A stretch of DNA of 64,000 nucleotides from Monodelphis domestica (taxonomy: Eukaryota > Chordata > Mammalia > Didelphimorphia > Didelphidae), in assembly GCF_027887165.1 (NCBI RefSeq), contig NC_077227.1:69706752-69770751 (forward strand). The letters are read 5' to 3'. Position numbers and translations under genes: made by a program. Below, in pieces: positions 23,990 through 36,469 of this stretch. Below the pieces are notes generated by a model, which saw nothing but the letters and a program-made list of their open reading frames with translations, did no database searches and was not told where the DNA came from. Within the stretch, counting starts at the first letter, position 1, and every line of letters begins with the position of its first letter.

Positions 23990-25855
23990 GAGAGAGAGAA
24001 TTGTTTGCCTATAGCCTCCACCACTAGAAGGGAACTCCTTGAGGACAGAGGCAGTATTTTCACCTTTTGTGCTTGGCTTTCACTAGTGCTTGGCTGTTGG
24101 CTATACCACCTTCCTGATAGAAATGTGGATCACTGTTGACAGAGTGAGGAGATAGGACTGAGAGGGGTCTAACAGTGACAGTTGGTTTAGAGATTGAGCT
24201 GGTAAGCATTTTATATCAGAACATAAATACTGATCTATGTTCAGTAGAAGAACATGAATTCTAAGTGAAATCTGTTGAGGCCTAGAATTTCATGGTACAA
24301 GGGACTCTCAGGAATGAAACTCCCTCAACCAATGAAGAAATACAATTGTTCTGTAGTTTAGTGGAGAATTTCCTGGAGCACTTAGAAGTTACATATATGA
24401 CTTTCTTAAGGTAAGTATTTGAACTCAAAGATTATTGACTCCGAGGTGAACTCTATCCATAGCAGGATCCCTGTGATAGACAAAATGATCCTAATGAAGT
24501 CTCTCCTAGCCAGAGGATCCTAAAATTTTCAACAAGTAGAACTCCAGGAACTTTCTAAATGATTTGGATAAAAAACACTCAAACTACTTTCTATAGGGAA
24601 CTTTAAGCTTTGATTTCTGTGTTAATGCCTATTCTTTATCATAGTTGCCCACCATTTATTTTCTATTGGTTTTCCTTTATTTTTTTTAAAAAGAAACATT
24701 ACTTTTAATATTAAATATCACTTTCTCACGAGTTTTAAGGCAAGCTGACTGAAATCAAAGCATGTTTTCAAGTGGTCTTTACTAACTCCAAAATTAAAAA
24801 AAAACAAATTTGTAATTTAAATTAATTAAATTAGAATTTAAAATTCCACCCACACCATTTTCTTGCCATCTGCCCTAAATGGTTCCCAACAAGCCACTGA
24901 ACCCCGTCCACCTACCTTGCCACCACATATAGAGCTTCCCTACCTTTTAAATTCTGAAACCCAAATCAAACCACTGCTGGAAAGGTTTTTATCAACCAAA
25001 ATCACAGCCACTCCATTCACCATCCATGATTTCCCAAATTAACATATAGCCTCCTTGTTCTCCATTCCCTACAGGCATTGTCTCTTTCTTCTGACCCTGT
25101 TTCTGACTTTTCTGGACTGCAAAACCATGTTTCTGCTGCTGTCTCATCCTGGAACTTCCCTATATATATCTGGGGTTTTCTCGCTCTCAAATATGCAACT
25201 TAACTACACCTATAGCCTTCTTACCCTGGAATATCTTTCTGCAAATCCTATACCCTGTCTCTCATTGGTGAGTTCCTCCTAGGGCCTCCATTTTGTGGAG
25301 CAAATTAGCCAGCCTTTATTCTTTTCCCAGCTCTGATCCCAGGAGTGTACCGGAGTCAACTAAAACAGCTCATGAAAGTCAATTTTTAAATTCTTGATGT
25401 GCACATTTACATCTTAGAAATCAGCAAATGCTACATATCAAGGCTTGATTTACTGTTTTTTGATTGTCTAGACTTAAGAAAATGATGGGGAATTTTTTTA
25501 AATTTGTATTATCATGCAAAACACACTTCCATATACCTAGTCATTGTTGTAAGAGCACACTCAAACAAAAACAAAATCCCAAAATAAAAATGTAAATAAA
25601 CTGACATGAAAAATAGTCTGCTTTGATCTACATCCTGCCAACTCCTATAGTTCTTTCTAAGGAGGCAGGTAGCATTCTCCATCATAAGTCCTTCAGAATT
25701 GCCCCTGAAGATGTTAATAATGCAGATTAAACTTTAAATAAGTTATGAGCCTCTTTTTTTCAGAGAGATGATTGTTAAACATTTATGGGCACACTCATGA
25801 CTGTTCCCTCATGAGATACCTTCACTTCCCTTCCTCCTTCCCCAATTTTTCAGCT
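23990..25855. other. Intergenic, nothing identified
   Basis: No recognised repeat body or coding potential. The 75-codon open frame near 25,055-25,282 is pyrimidine-rich and has no recognised homology. Confidence 0.5.
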
Positions 25856-25859
25856 CTCT

Positions 25860-26580
25860 TTTGTATGTTATCTCCACCATCAGAATATAAGTTACTTGAA
25901 GACAAGGACTGTCTTTCTCTTTGCTTTTATTTGATCTTCTAAACTTAACAGAGAGCCTGGCACATGTCAACTGTTTAATTAACACTTCTTTCCTTCCTTA
26001 TTTTCTTCCTTTCTTCTTTCCTTCCTTCTATCCTTACCCTTCTGAGAATGTAAATTCCAAGAAGGCAAAGATTGCCTTGCTTTTATATTTATATCCCTTT
26101 AGCTCACATTTAGCAAAGTATTGAGTACATAGTAAGCATTTAATAAATGCCTTTTCATTCTAAATAGAGAAGATCCAAACTCCCTCAAGAAAAAAACATC
26201 AGGGTTATGATAATAAATGGTTTTGGTGATAGATTTACTCCAAGATCTAGTTGTAAGGATAAACAGAGATTATATATTTGAAAACACTTTCAACCCTATA
26301 AAAATATAAAATATCATTTTGCTTTGATATTATATCCTTCTTCCCGTGAATTTTATTTTGATATCTCTTTATAACTGGAACTGCCATTACTAATGCCTTC
26401 CCTCTAATATAACTTCCCATTTATATTTTATGTATTTTATATTTAGTTAGTTATTTGCTTACTGTCTCTCCCATTAGAATGTTAGCTCCTTGAAGTCAGG
26501 AACCCGGACTATACCTTAATTATATCCCCAGAACTTAACACCCTGCCTGGAATATAATAAGCTTTAATAAATACTTTTTG
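25860..26580 (+). repeat. Three L2 3' ends in sense
   Basis: 25,860-25,985 (GAGCCTGGCACATGTCAACT), 26,035-26,160 (AGTAAGCATTTAATAAATGC) and 26,465-26,580 (AATGTTAGCTCCTTGAAGTC, CTTTAATAAATACTTTTT). Confidence 0.75.
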
Positions 26581-26589
26581 CTGTTTTTG

Positions 26590-28140
26590 CTAGTACAGAG
26601 CTCTTGGTAACTATGACAATGTTACAAATTCTGAGAGATATTACCAAGCTGGAATAGTTTTCAATAAAAAATTGTGTCTCTTATTGAAGGACCAAGGCTA
26701 ACTTAATTCAGAATGAATCATTACCAGGAAATTGGTCACCAAACAATTAATGCTTTTGGTCATAATAACTGATGAAACCATCTACTAAAATGTGGAAGGG
26801 ATACAATCAAATTTATACATATATTTTCAAATGGAAAAATGCTTTGAAATATTTGCCTCAAAAAAAAACCAGAGTATAAATGACATCACTAGAAAAGAGT
26901 TGTATTTAAATGCTATACTGCCTTTCTTTAATTGCTAGACCATCTTAAAAATCTTGAACTTTCTAGGAGTGTTAAGTTTTTTACTGAACTAGGCAGCACA
27001 GCACTGTTTCCAAAAGTCTCTGTTACCATATTTATTATTAAGGCTGAAAAGGAGAAGTCTGATTAAAGAGAAATTCCCTACATAAATAGCAGCAATAGAT
27101 AAGCCCCCAAGTCCTATGCAATATGCCAGGAGAGATGCCTGGAATGCTAAGCAGGAAGCAGAGCCATAGAGCATTCAGATTTTTTGCCTCAGATCTAATT
27201 TGAAAAACCTCAACACAAGCTCACTCCAAGAAGAAATTGTATTAAGCACAAACTCATTTATTCTTTTCTGCTGATGAACACAGCCATTTAAACAGCTGAT
27301 AAAGTTGTCACTCTTTGCAAGAGGGTGCCAGGAATGCAGACTTATGAGCTTAAATTTCAAACTTCATAATAGTCCTGTTTGTTAATGAAATTATGTTTGT
27401 TGTTGCTACTGCTTTCATCATTGCACTGGACTAAACTGGGTTTTTGAGGTTTCCGTTTATGTCTTTTAATTGTAATGTTTAGGACAACTGGCAAGGAAGA
27501 GAACTCCAATAAAAAGACTATATATTTCATGTTGCATCTTTTTGAGAAATGATGGCAACCCTGGGTGATATGTGCATTTCTGGAAGAATGTCAAAAACTC
27601 TTAACAAACCAGTTCTGAGCATGAGCACGCTGAGTAAGCAGGTTTTTAATCTTTGTAAGGATGTTGGTGGCAGGATTCTTGGCTGTCTTCTGCTACTGTT
27701 TTAGAAAGAAATGGATGCTCAAACAATCCATTCTCAGGGCATCTCCTAATGGGCCTCCAATTCACAGGACCCTTCAATTAGCAGATCGAGTGAGTGCCTT
27801 GAAGCCATAACCAAGCCACAAAAGACATTTTGAAAGCCATTATGTCCACAAAAAATTTTACTCAGCAACCCAAACATGTCCAGTTCCTATTGATGCTATT
27901 CCATCTTCTTTCTCCAAATCCTCCTGCCCCCTACTGTCATTCCTCTCTTACTAGAGACTCACATAAGCATGCCATGCTACACATTCAGGATCCCCATGAA
28001 AGCAATAGACTTAAGAAGAAATTCAGGATATTAATTTTCTCATTAGGCTTGTTGCCTGGTTTCTTTTATGCTTTAGACACTTTTGCCAACTTAAAAAAAA
28101 ATGCTATAGGAAAAACCCATTTAAACCTAGTCATACACTA
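26590..28140. other. Intergenic, repeat-poor
   Basis: No SINE, LINE or LTR signature seen and no exon-like frame. The sequence is balanced in composition and could include old conserved noncoding DNA, which cannot be judged by eye. Confidence 0.4.
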
Positions 28141-28149
28141 TTATGTGCC

Positions 28150-28378
28150 AGGCCTGGAATCGGGAAGACTCATGTCCTTGAGTTCAAATCTAGCTTCAGA
28201 TACTATAAGTGCTACATTACACTGAGTAAGTCACTTAACCCTGGTTGCCTCAGTTTCTTCATCTGTAAAATGTGTGAAAAGGAAATGGCAAACCACCACA
28301 GAATCTTTGCCAAGAAAATCCTAAAAGGGATCGTGAAGAGTCATATACAACTTAAACAGCTGAACACCAACACTATTG
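28150..28378 (+). mobile_element. CORE-type marsupial SINE (MAR1-like)
   Basis: GAGTTCAAATCTAGCTTCAG, GTCACTTAACCCTGGTTGCC, AAGGAAATGGCAAACCACC, ATCTTTGCCAAGAAAATCC and AGCTGAACACCAACAC in family order. Confidence 0.85.
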
Positions 28379-28429
28379 CATAAGCATGAATGTTGCATAA
28401 TTCAAATTATTAATGTTTATAGTATGGAA

Positions 28430-28640
28430 AGAGAGCCGGAATGGTACAGTAGAAAGAGCTTTGGTCAGAGGATATGGGTTCCTATCTCACCTCTAGCACT
28501 TTCTATTGTGTGCCCTTAGGTTAATCATTTAGCACCTGGCCCCCATCCTTGGCCTCAGTCTCCTCCTCTATAACATCAAGGGCTTGGAACAGATGGAGAT
28601 GGTCTAAATCTCTTTCTAGATCTAAACCTATGCATGATCT
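28430..28640 (+). repeat. MIR/Ther-type SINE
   Basis: ATATGGGTTCCTATCTCACC, CCTCAGTCTCCTCCTCTATA and GATGGTCTAAATCTCTTTCT in family order. Another faint copy follows at 28,650-28,760. Confidence 0.7.
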
Positions 28641-28769
28641 CATGAGAGAAGGGTCTTGGAGTCAAGAAGATGTAAGTCCTATTTGGGACACAGATTAACC
28701 ATATAATGATGGGCAAGTCCTCTCCAGGTCTCAGGAAATGTTATAAAACGACAATTTAAAAATGAGTTA

Positions 28770-29840
28770 CTGACCTCTGTTAGTAGAAGAAGTTTCCAGA
28801 CCAGAAGCTTCCTAAACTAATGACATTATAGATACAAAATCATAACAATAAATAACAAGGAAAATAATGTCCCATTTTAAGTTTTGACACAGATGGTATG
28901 GGGGAAATGGTGACAGCCTCTCTTTTGCAAGTATGGAAAAGGAAATTTAAGGACCAAAGGTATTAGAAATAGTAGGAAACTTAGAGATCATCAAATCCAA
29001 CTCTCATTTTATTATAAAGAAACGGGAAACAAATGATTTGCCAAAGGTGGCATAAAAAGTGGCAGAATCAGGAATGGCATCTAAGTCTTCTGACTCCAAA
29101 TCCAGTGTACTTTTATGTACAAATACAATGGACAGGTTATGTCAGAGAAACAGTAGCCATTGATGTAGGTCATTTTAACTAAAAAAAAACCGGAGACTTG
29201 TTCTAGTTGTCCAAGTTGTCAGAATCACTCAAGATAATAGAAGTAAAAACACTGACTTTTTTTTTTTAACCTCCAACTATCTAATAGGCTAGAGGCAGCC
29301 CTAAATTCTGTGAATAATGGACAGGCATGCCCTTTCCTCTAAGATGAGTGACCCGCAGCATGACTTGCAAATTCTCTTTTTAAAGGAACCAAATATACCA
29401 TGGCAACAAATCTGAGAGAAAGATGGAAAAACAAACATCCTATTTCAATTCAAGAATGGGGAAGTTACTGCACACAGCTATCACCACCTACTGGAAATAA
29501 AGATAAATGATTCTCTGGGCTGCAAACACACTAATATAATTGCTCTGGTTCAAATGTTCCAGCACAAAGCAATGAATCAGCATTACCCAGGAATACTCAA
29601 GTCTTTACTCAGTAAACAAAGGAGCTTACTATAATGAGGTTTAGCTCTAAGCTGCTGAAGATTTACTGGATATGGAAATACTTGTATTGTTTTAAGAAAA
29701 TAACACTAACAAAACACAAAATATTGTAAACGACTAGATTTAAAATGTGTAGCTATTGTGTGTTTGTATAAATGCCTTATAAGTGCACATGTACTTGGAG
29801 TCTTCTGCTTTGGACTAAAATAAAATGTTGTTTGAATTAA
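28770..29840. other. Intergenic, mostly repeat-free
   Basis: A faint MIR-like piece near 28,970-29,110. From about 29,180 to 29,760 no repeat is recognised. Confidence 0.4.
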
Positions 29841-29849
29841 TAAATAATA

Positions 29850-30795
29850 AAATATTTATGTGATAAGCCCTGGAGATACAAATATAAAAATAGGACAGTT
29901 CCAATGATGTCAAAGAACTCGTGTCCTAACTGGGAAACACAACACACCTAGAAGGGTTTCACTGCAGGTGAAGGGCAGAGTCCAGGGATGCACTGGGGTG
30001 TGGAAGGTGGTAGCAGAGATAATAGTCAGGTCCTCTGGTCCTCCATCTTACTGGAAGGATTATAGTTGCTGACCTCTGCAGTGTGAGGAACAACATTAGC
30101 CAGGCAAGGGGAGGTGGAGAGGAAACAGGGAAGTCCCCAAGCCCAAAGACTGTTGGGAAGTGGGGAGTGAGTTAGAGTTGAAGCAGGTCATACTCTGGGT
30201 TTCCTCCCACAAGGTTGAGGATGGGAGGGTGGGGGAGTCAACATCCTTTCAGGAAAAGGAAAATATAAAGTTGGGGGAAAGGGCTTCCAGAAAGCACAAC
30301 CTTCTCCTATTGAGTCCCTTGGATAAGATCTGGGCTTGTAAGCAGGTTGGGCACCCTGCCCCAAGCATGCATAAAAGGTTGACTATGTGCATAGCACTAG
30401 ATTCCCTACTCCTTCCAGTCTAACATACCAATGGACAAGTATAGCCTGTAATATTATATGATACATGAATTAAGAGATATTCAAAACCAAGTGTTAAATG
30501 AGGTATCAAAGGGAAGTTCATTGAAACTCAGTGAAGATTTTGTGGGAGAGGTAATATTTGAGTTGGGTTTTAAAAGGGGAGAAATTGAAGATGGGCATTC
30601 TAGGAGGCATAAAAGATAAATGTAATTTAAGTTATTTAATGGATACTTTATTTTTATTTATTTGAATACATGTTGTAGCTTTCCAATAGAATGTAAGCTC
30701 CCTGAGAGTATGAACTGTTTTGTTTGTCTTTGTAATCCTAGCATCTAGCACAATGTCACATAAAAAGTAATTTTATGAATATTTATTGAATTAAA
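29850..30795. repeat. L2 pieces in both orientations
   Basis: Antisense-type phrases at 29,855-29,930 and 30,440-30,620, and a sense 3' end at 30,675-30,795 (GAATGTAAGCTCCCTGAGAG, TCTAGCACAATGTCACATAA). The 87-codon open frame at 30,160-30,423 lies in this area and has no recognised homology. Confidence 0.6.
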
Positions 30796-31369
30796 CAGCC
30801 TGAACAATAAATAGTAAGTCAATGTATTTGCATCTGAATGAAACACAGTGCACACAAGGGAGGGGAGGGGATATGAGAAAATATTGAAAAGAAAAGCTGA
30901 TGCCAATGAAAGGATTCTCTCAGCTGAAGTTCTTGCCTTGTATGTCCCAGAAATAATTGAAGCCATTCTCTAAGTATTCCCTCTTTTTCACTTCTCATCT
31001 CACACCTCTCTGACATCATCCTCCACTATCTCCTCTTCAGTCTCTGATAGCATAACCAACAATAACCAGTCCCTCAATATAAAACCTTGATCCCACCATT
31101 ATCATCCCCATTCTCTCTAAGGTTCAATTGTTCTGTATCTATAGTTTCCTTTCCTGCTGCTTACAAACGCCTAAAAGCACAAGTCTCCCCAATCCTTAAA
31201 AAATCTTCACCAGATCTTAACATTCCTACTTTCTCAACTAAACTACTCAAAAAGCTTTCTACCTGATACCTATATGTCCTCACCTCTTTTTCTCTTCTAA
31301 ATTCTATGTAATCTGGCTCCTGATTTTCATCATTCAACTGAAATGCTTCTTTTCAAAATAACCAATAAT

Positions 31370-32842
31370 TTTTTTTAAAACCACTTTTAATTATCTGATA
31401 TTTTGTGATCCAGATCCTTCTTCCCTTTCCTCCCACCTCATATGAATAGGCAATTTTCAGATAAAGAAATCAAAACTATTAATAAGCACATGAAAAAGTG
31501 TTCTAAATCTCTTATAATCAAAGAGATGCAAATCAAAACAACTCTGAGATATCACCTCACACCTAGCAGATTGGCTAACATAACAGCAAAGAAAAATAAT
31601 GAATGTTGGAGGGGATGTGGCAAAATTGGGACATTAATGCATTGCTGGTGGATTGTGAATTGATTCTTTCCTCTCACCTCCCCAGTATGGAAAAATACTC
31701 TGACACGGATTATACCAGTGCTGCCTTGTAATACATATTTCCATATTCCTCCTGCTATGAAAGAAGACACATATTATCATACATACAAGAAAACACTCAT
31801 GAAGGAAATAAAGTGAAAATGGTATGTTTTGATTCACATTCAGACTCCAACAGTTCCTTCCATGGCTGCAGATAACATTTTTCATCATGAATCCCTTGGG
31901 ATTATTTTAGAATCTTACATTGCTGATAGTAGCTTAATCCACACTTGATTATTACTGTATATACACTGTTCTCCTGGTACTCCTCACTTCATTTTATATC
32001 GGTTCATATAAACTTTTCCAAGTTTTTCTGTACTCATCTTATTTCTCATTTCTTATTGCATCATAACATTCCATTAAAAATGGTTTCTGTTAGTTTTGTC
32101 AATTAGGCTTATAGTTCCCCTAATATTGAATCATTTCTTCTGATGTATATACATACACCTGTCTGGTGTATGATCCTTGTAATATTATTGCAATAATCTC
32201 CTTGCTAGTATTTCTTTTAAATTTCTACATATTGTTAGGGATATTGGTCTATGGTTTTCCTTCTCTGTTTCTTTTTCATTTAGGTATAAGCACTATATTT
32301 ATGTCATAAAAACAATTTGGAAGAATTCCTTCTTCACTTATCTTTTCCAACTAGTTCATATAGTATTGGAGTTAATTGTTCTTTAAATATTTGGTAGAAT
32401 TCACTTGTGAATTCATCTGGTCCTGGAGATTTTTTTCTTAGGGAGTTCATTGATGGTTTGTGTAGTTTCTTTTTCTGATATGGGATTTTTTAAGTATTCT
32501 AATTCCTCTTCTATTGATCTGGAAATTTTATATATTTTTAATATTCATCTTTTTTACTTAGATTGTCAGATTTATTGGTATATAGTTGAGCAAAATAATT
32601 CCTAATAATTGCTTTAATTTTTTCATCATTGGTTAATTCACCTTTTTCATTTTTAAGACTGGTAATAAGTTTTTCTTTATTCTTAAATCAAATTAACCAA
32701 TGGTTTATCTATTTTATTGATTTTTTCATAAATACAGCTCCTTGTCTTATTTATTAGTTCAATGACTTCCAATTTTATTACTCTTTCTTCTGATTTTCAA
32801 GATTTCCAGTTGCTGTTTCTTTGCAAATTTTTAATTTGTTAA
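31370..32842 (-). mobile_element. Antisense L1 fragment inserted in a sense L2
   Basis: The T-run at 31369-31376 is the poly(A) end. The 3' UTR follows to about 31,960 and then a jump into the ORF2 reverse transcriptase region (about 32,100-32,830, with ATTCACTTGTGAATTCATCT, GTCCTGGAGATTTTTTTC and the TTTATTGATTTTTTCATAAA region). The duplication AAAATAACCAATAAT is at 31355-31369 and 32843-32857. The gap between the two parts indicates an internal deletion or rearrangement. Confidence 0.88.
31440..31665 (+). mobile_element. Short ORF2 piece of a younger L1 inserted without a tail
   Basis: 226 bp nearly identical to 47,057-47,282 of the intact L1 (ORF2 residues about 1,069-1,143, including the Cys motif). 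It sits, in the opposite sense, inside the L1 3' UTR and is flanked by CTTTCCTCCCACCTC (31425-31439) and CTTTCCTCTCACCTC (31666-31680). No poly(A) is present. Confidence 0.88.
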
Positions 32843-34231
32843 AAAATAACCAATAATCTCTTAACTGCCAAGCCTAATGGCTTCTTCTCAGAACTCATTC
32901 TTGAACTCTCTACAGCATATGACTCTGTTGATTATCTCCTTTTATATATTCTCTTTTCTCTGAATTTTTATGATTCTCCTCTTAATCTGACTACTCCTCA
33001 AGTTCTTTTGCTAAATATTTAATTTAGGTCACGTCTACTAACTATGAATGTTACCCAAGGCTACTCTTCTCTACATACATGACCTCATTAGTTCCCATCA
33101 GTTCAAATATCTGCTGATGGTTCTCAGATGTATATATCCAGCCCCAGTCTCTCCCCTAAGCTTCAATCTCACATCACCAATTTTCCATTGGATATTTTTA
33201 CCTGGATGTCCCAGAGACATCTGAAACTCAATATATCCAAAACTGTACTCACTATCTTTCTCTTCAAACTTGCCCCTTTCCAAACTCCCTATTAAAGGTG
33301 TCACCAGTGATTCTTCCCAAGTTGGCATCATTCTCAACCCCTCACTTTCCCTCACCCCATAAGTCCAAATTTTATCAATTCTATCCTCACAGCATCTCTC
33401 ATATGTGATCTTTCTCCTTTTGACCAAAATGCTACCACCATTCAGCCCCTCTTGCCTAGATGATTGCAAGAATCTTCTAATTGGTCTCCCTGTCTCAAGT
33501 CTCTCACTGATGAATCTCCCACATTACTGTCAAAGTGATTTTCTGTAGGTGCAGATCTGACTGTGCCAGTCCTCTCCACCTCATTTAATTTGCTATTGCT
33601 TCTAGAAACAACTCTGAACTCATTTGTTTAGCTTTTGAAGTCCTTTATAACTTTGCCCAAAAAATATTTTTAGTCTTATTGGATATTATATACCTCCCAC
33701 ACTCTCTGTTCTAGCCAAACTAGCATTCTCTTAGGTCTTTACACATGACAATCCATCTCAGGTCTCCCTGTCCCATATCTGGATCTAATATCTGATCTGC
33801 CCTGATGACTGATGACTTCCTCTCAAACTATCAAATATTTAGCTACTCTGTATTCATTTTTATTACATTTTTATTTACTCTCTTCATATGTATGCTATTT
33901 TTCCTCCTGTGAAATATAAGGTCCTTAAAAATAGGAATTGTTTCATTTATTTTATTTGTATCCCCAGGGCACTATTCAGCACCTTCATAAATACTTCTTT
34001 GATTCCATGCCTTCTTCAGTCCTCTGCCTCTCAAAAAACCCTGCTTTCTTTCAAGACTTATTTAAACAGTACCTTCTGAATGAGGGGGCCTAGAGTCCTA
34101 AGGGGTTAGTATTAAAATTCCCTTATTAAATGTACCCCCCACATATTCATTATGTAACATATAGATAAATAAATATATATATCTGTACATATAGATGCAT
34201 ATGCTATAGCTGTATATACATACATATATTA

Positions 34232-34490
34232 AATTGTTGTTCAATTGTTTGAGCCGTGTCTTGACTCTTCATGACCCCATTTGGTATTTTCTTGGCAAAG
34301 ATATTGGAGTGGTTTGCCACTTCCTTCTCCAGCTCATTTTACAGATGAGGAAACTGAAGCCAACAATGTTAAGTGCCTTGCCTAAGGTCACACAGCCAGT
34401 TAGTGTCCACAGCCAGATTTGAGCTCAGGAAGACAACGTTTTCTGACTCCAGGCCCAGAATTCTATTCATTGTGCCACATAGCTACCCCC
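34232..34490 (-). mobile_element. CORE-type marsupial SINE (MAR1-like), antisense
   Basis: It has, in antisense order, ATTGTTGTTCAATTGTTT, CTTGACTCTTCATGACCCCA, CTTGGCAAAGATATTGGAGT, GTTTGCCACTTCCTTCTCCA and CACACAGCCAG, ending AGCTACCCCC. It is almost full length. Confidence 0.9.
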
Positions 34491-34639
34491 GATATGTAGT
34501 AAGTGTATACATATATCTAGATGTGTATATGTATCTAGATGATACACAGAGAATATGTATGTATTTAAAATATACCTAAAATTCTATATTTTTCCTGGGA
34601 GGTTGTGTGGGGATATAACTGGCCCCTGAGAGTCAGGAA

Positions 34640-35165
34640 GATGCCTAATTAGACAAGAGGAGGATTAAATATTGGTTCTAGTATATGAGGACTTAGATTT
34701 AAATCCCGTCTCTGATGCTAACTATTATGTGACCTTCTGCAAGTTATCTACCCTCCTGGGTCGCAATTTCCTCCTTTGTAACATGAAAGGGTTAGACTAG
34801 TGACCTCTGAAGTCCCCTCCTGCTATAACTGTAAGAGCTAAGGAAATAACGTTCTACCTTCTCTTTCTTGGAGATTCTTTTCTAGTACTTTCCACTGAGC
34901 TTCCAGCAAATAAGGAAGAGAGGGAATAAACATTTATTAAGCACCTATCATGTGACAGGCACTATTTTCTAAGCCCTTTACAAATATTATCCCATTTGAG
35001 CCTCACAACCACCCTGGGAGGAACATGTTATTATTATCCCCTTTTTACAGTGGAAGAAACTGAGGCATACAGTGATTAAAGTGAATTGCCCAAGATCACA
35101 ACTAGAAAGTGTCTGGGGCTGGATGACTGGGCACTTCATTCACTATGCCAGCTAGCTGCCTAGAA
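34640..35165. repeat. Two MIR-type SINEs
   Basis: 34,640-34,850 is a worn Ther/MIR-like copy. 34,920-35,165 is a well-preserved MIR: AAACATTTATTAAGCACCTA, CTCACAACCACCCTGGGAGG and GAAGAAACTGAGGCATACAG. Confidence 0.75.
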
Positions 35166-35540
35166 GCAAGGTAGGGAGAAAGGGGGGACAAATGGAAAAG
35201 AAAATAGGATATTTATTTCCCCATCTCCCATCTAAAAGCAATGGTAACTTGTGGAAGAGGCACAAGGTAGCAAATATGCTTTCCTAGGCAAACACAAGAT
35301 TAAACTTGAGTCCCTGGCTGGCTGTTTCTGCCAAGCTGCTTTCTTCCCAGAATATATGTTAACTACTAGCAATTCTGAGAAATAGATTTTTCCAGACTTG
35401 ACAGCTACCTCATGAGATTGAGAGTTCCTGAGTCAAGTGTCAGTTGTCTAGCAGAAGGTGATTTCCATAATATCTCCAATCTTACAGGAACTGAGAGTAG
35501 AACATCATCACTACCAAAAGGATGTTGAATCTGAGGCAAT

Positions 35541-35740
35541 TTTTAAAAGTCCTTACCTTCCATCTTAGAATCAACCCTGTGTATTGGCTCCAAGGCAGAA
35601 GAGCGGTAAGGGCTAGGCAATGGGGGATAAGGAACTTGTCCAGGGTCACACAGCTGGGAAGTGTCTAAGTCCAGATTTGTACCCAGGACCTCTCACCTCC
35701 AGACCTGGCTCTCTATCCCCTTAGCCACCTAGCTGCCCCC
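35541..35740 (-). mobile_element. tRNA-derived SINE, antisense
   Basis: Antisense phrases CCTTACCTTCCATCTTAGAA, GGCAGAAGAGCGGTAAGGGC, GTCACACAGCTGGGAAGTGT and GCCACCTAGCTGCCCCC. Confidence 0.92.
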
Positions 35741-36469
35741 TAGTCTAAAATATTAATATAAAACTGTGCCCCAGGCATAGGATCTCTAAACCTTCTGAGC
35801 TGCTTAGACAGTGCAGGTCTAGAATGAGTAGAAAGTATCTGTCCGACTGTTCCACAAAGAGCCTTTACTTTCTAGACAGGTATAATGATTATAATGGGCA
35901 ATTTTAAATATGTTATGTTTTCTGTGTTTCTTCATGTATGCCACTGAATTCTTTTATATCATATGTAATTTCTGGAGTAGAAGAAATAAACTTCTGTCCT
36001 ATACCTGATATTATATTGTTAATCTCTTTAAGGATAGACCTTAAACATGAGTCAAACCTAAGCTTTGTTTTAGATGGGTCAGAGGCCAAGAAACCTTAAC
36101 AACCCTTTTTTTCAGGACAGCCTCCTTTCCCACGATAAATCTGGGTATCTAGCCTGAAACCTCTTTCCTTTAGTTAGGACCCCTAGTCTACAATGATTGG
36201 AAGTATGTAAGAGATGTGCAAAGGCCTGTGAAAGTTATGACTGACTAGGGATCTCAGAGGTCAGGGTTAGGGAAGAAATCAAGTAAAGCTTCACGGATCA
36301 TAGGCTTTTTTTTCTTTTAATCCTCCAGATCTATGATTTCATTGATGGAACTCCCAGTAAGGAAACTCACTCCACCAATAGGGCAACCATTCTATCATTT
36401 AAAGTCTTAGTCACCTGGGACACAAAAAGTCTTAAACAGGATTATATTCAGTATTCATCAGAGGTAGTT

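Larger units (their letters stand above)
30960..34085 (+). mobile_element. Sense L2 LINE with an L1 inserted
   Basis: The right part reads, in translation of short pieces, LELSTAYDSVDY and a region near 33,110 matching the L2 YADDSQIY block. It then continues through GGATGTCCCAGAGACATCTG, GATTGCAAGAATCTTCTAAT and TGTATCCCCAGGGCACTATT to the 3' tail at about 34,000. The L1 insert is 31370-32842. It is old, with frame disruptions. Confidence 0.8.

Noticed and set aside
23857-24063. Serine-leucine repeat protein on the minus strand
   Set aside because: Direct translation of the (AG)n microsatellite.
27830-28225. 131-codon plus-strand frame
   Set aside because: Its end runs into a CORE SINE, there are no splice signals or homology, and composition is not codon-like.
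33098-33469. 123-codon minus-strand frame
   Set aside because: It is the antisense of an L2 LINE.
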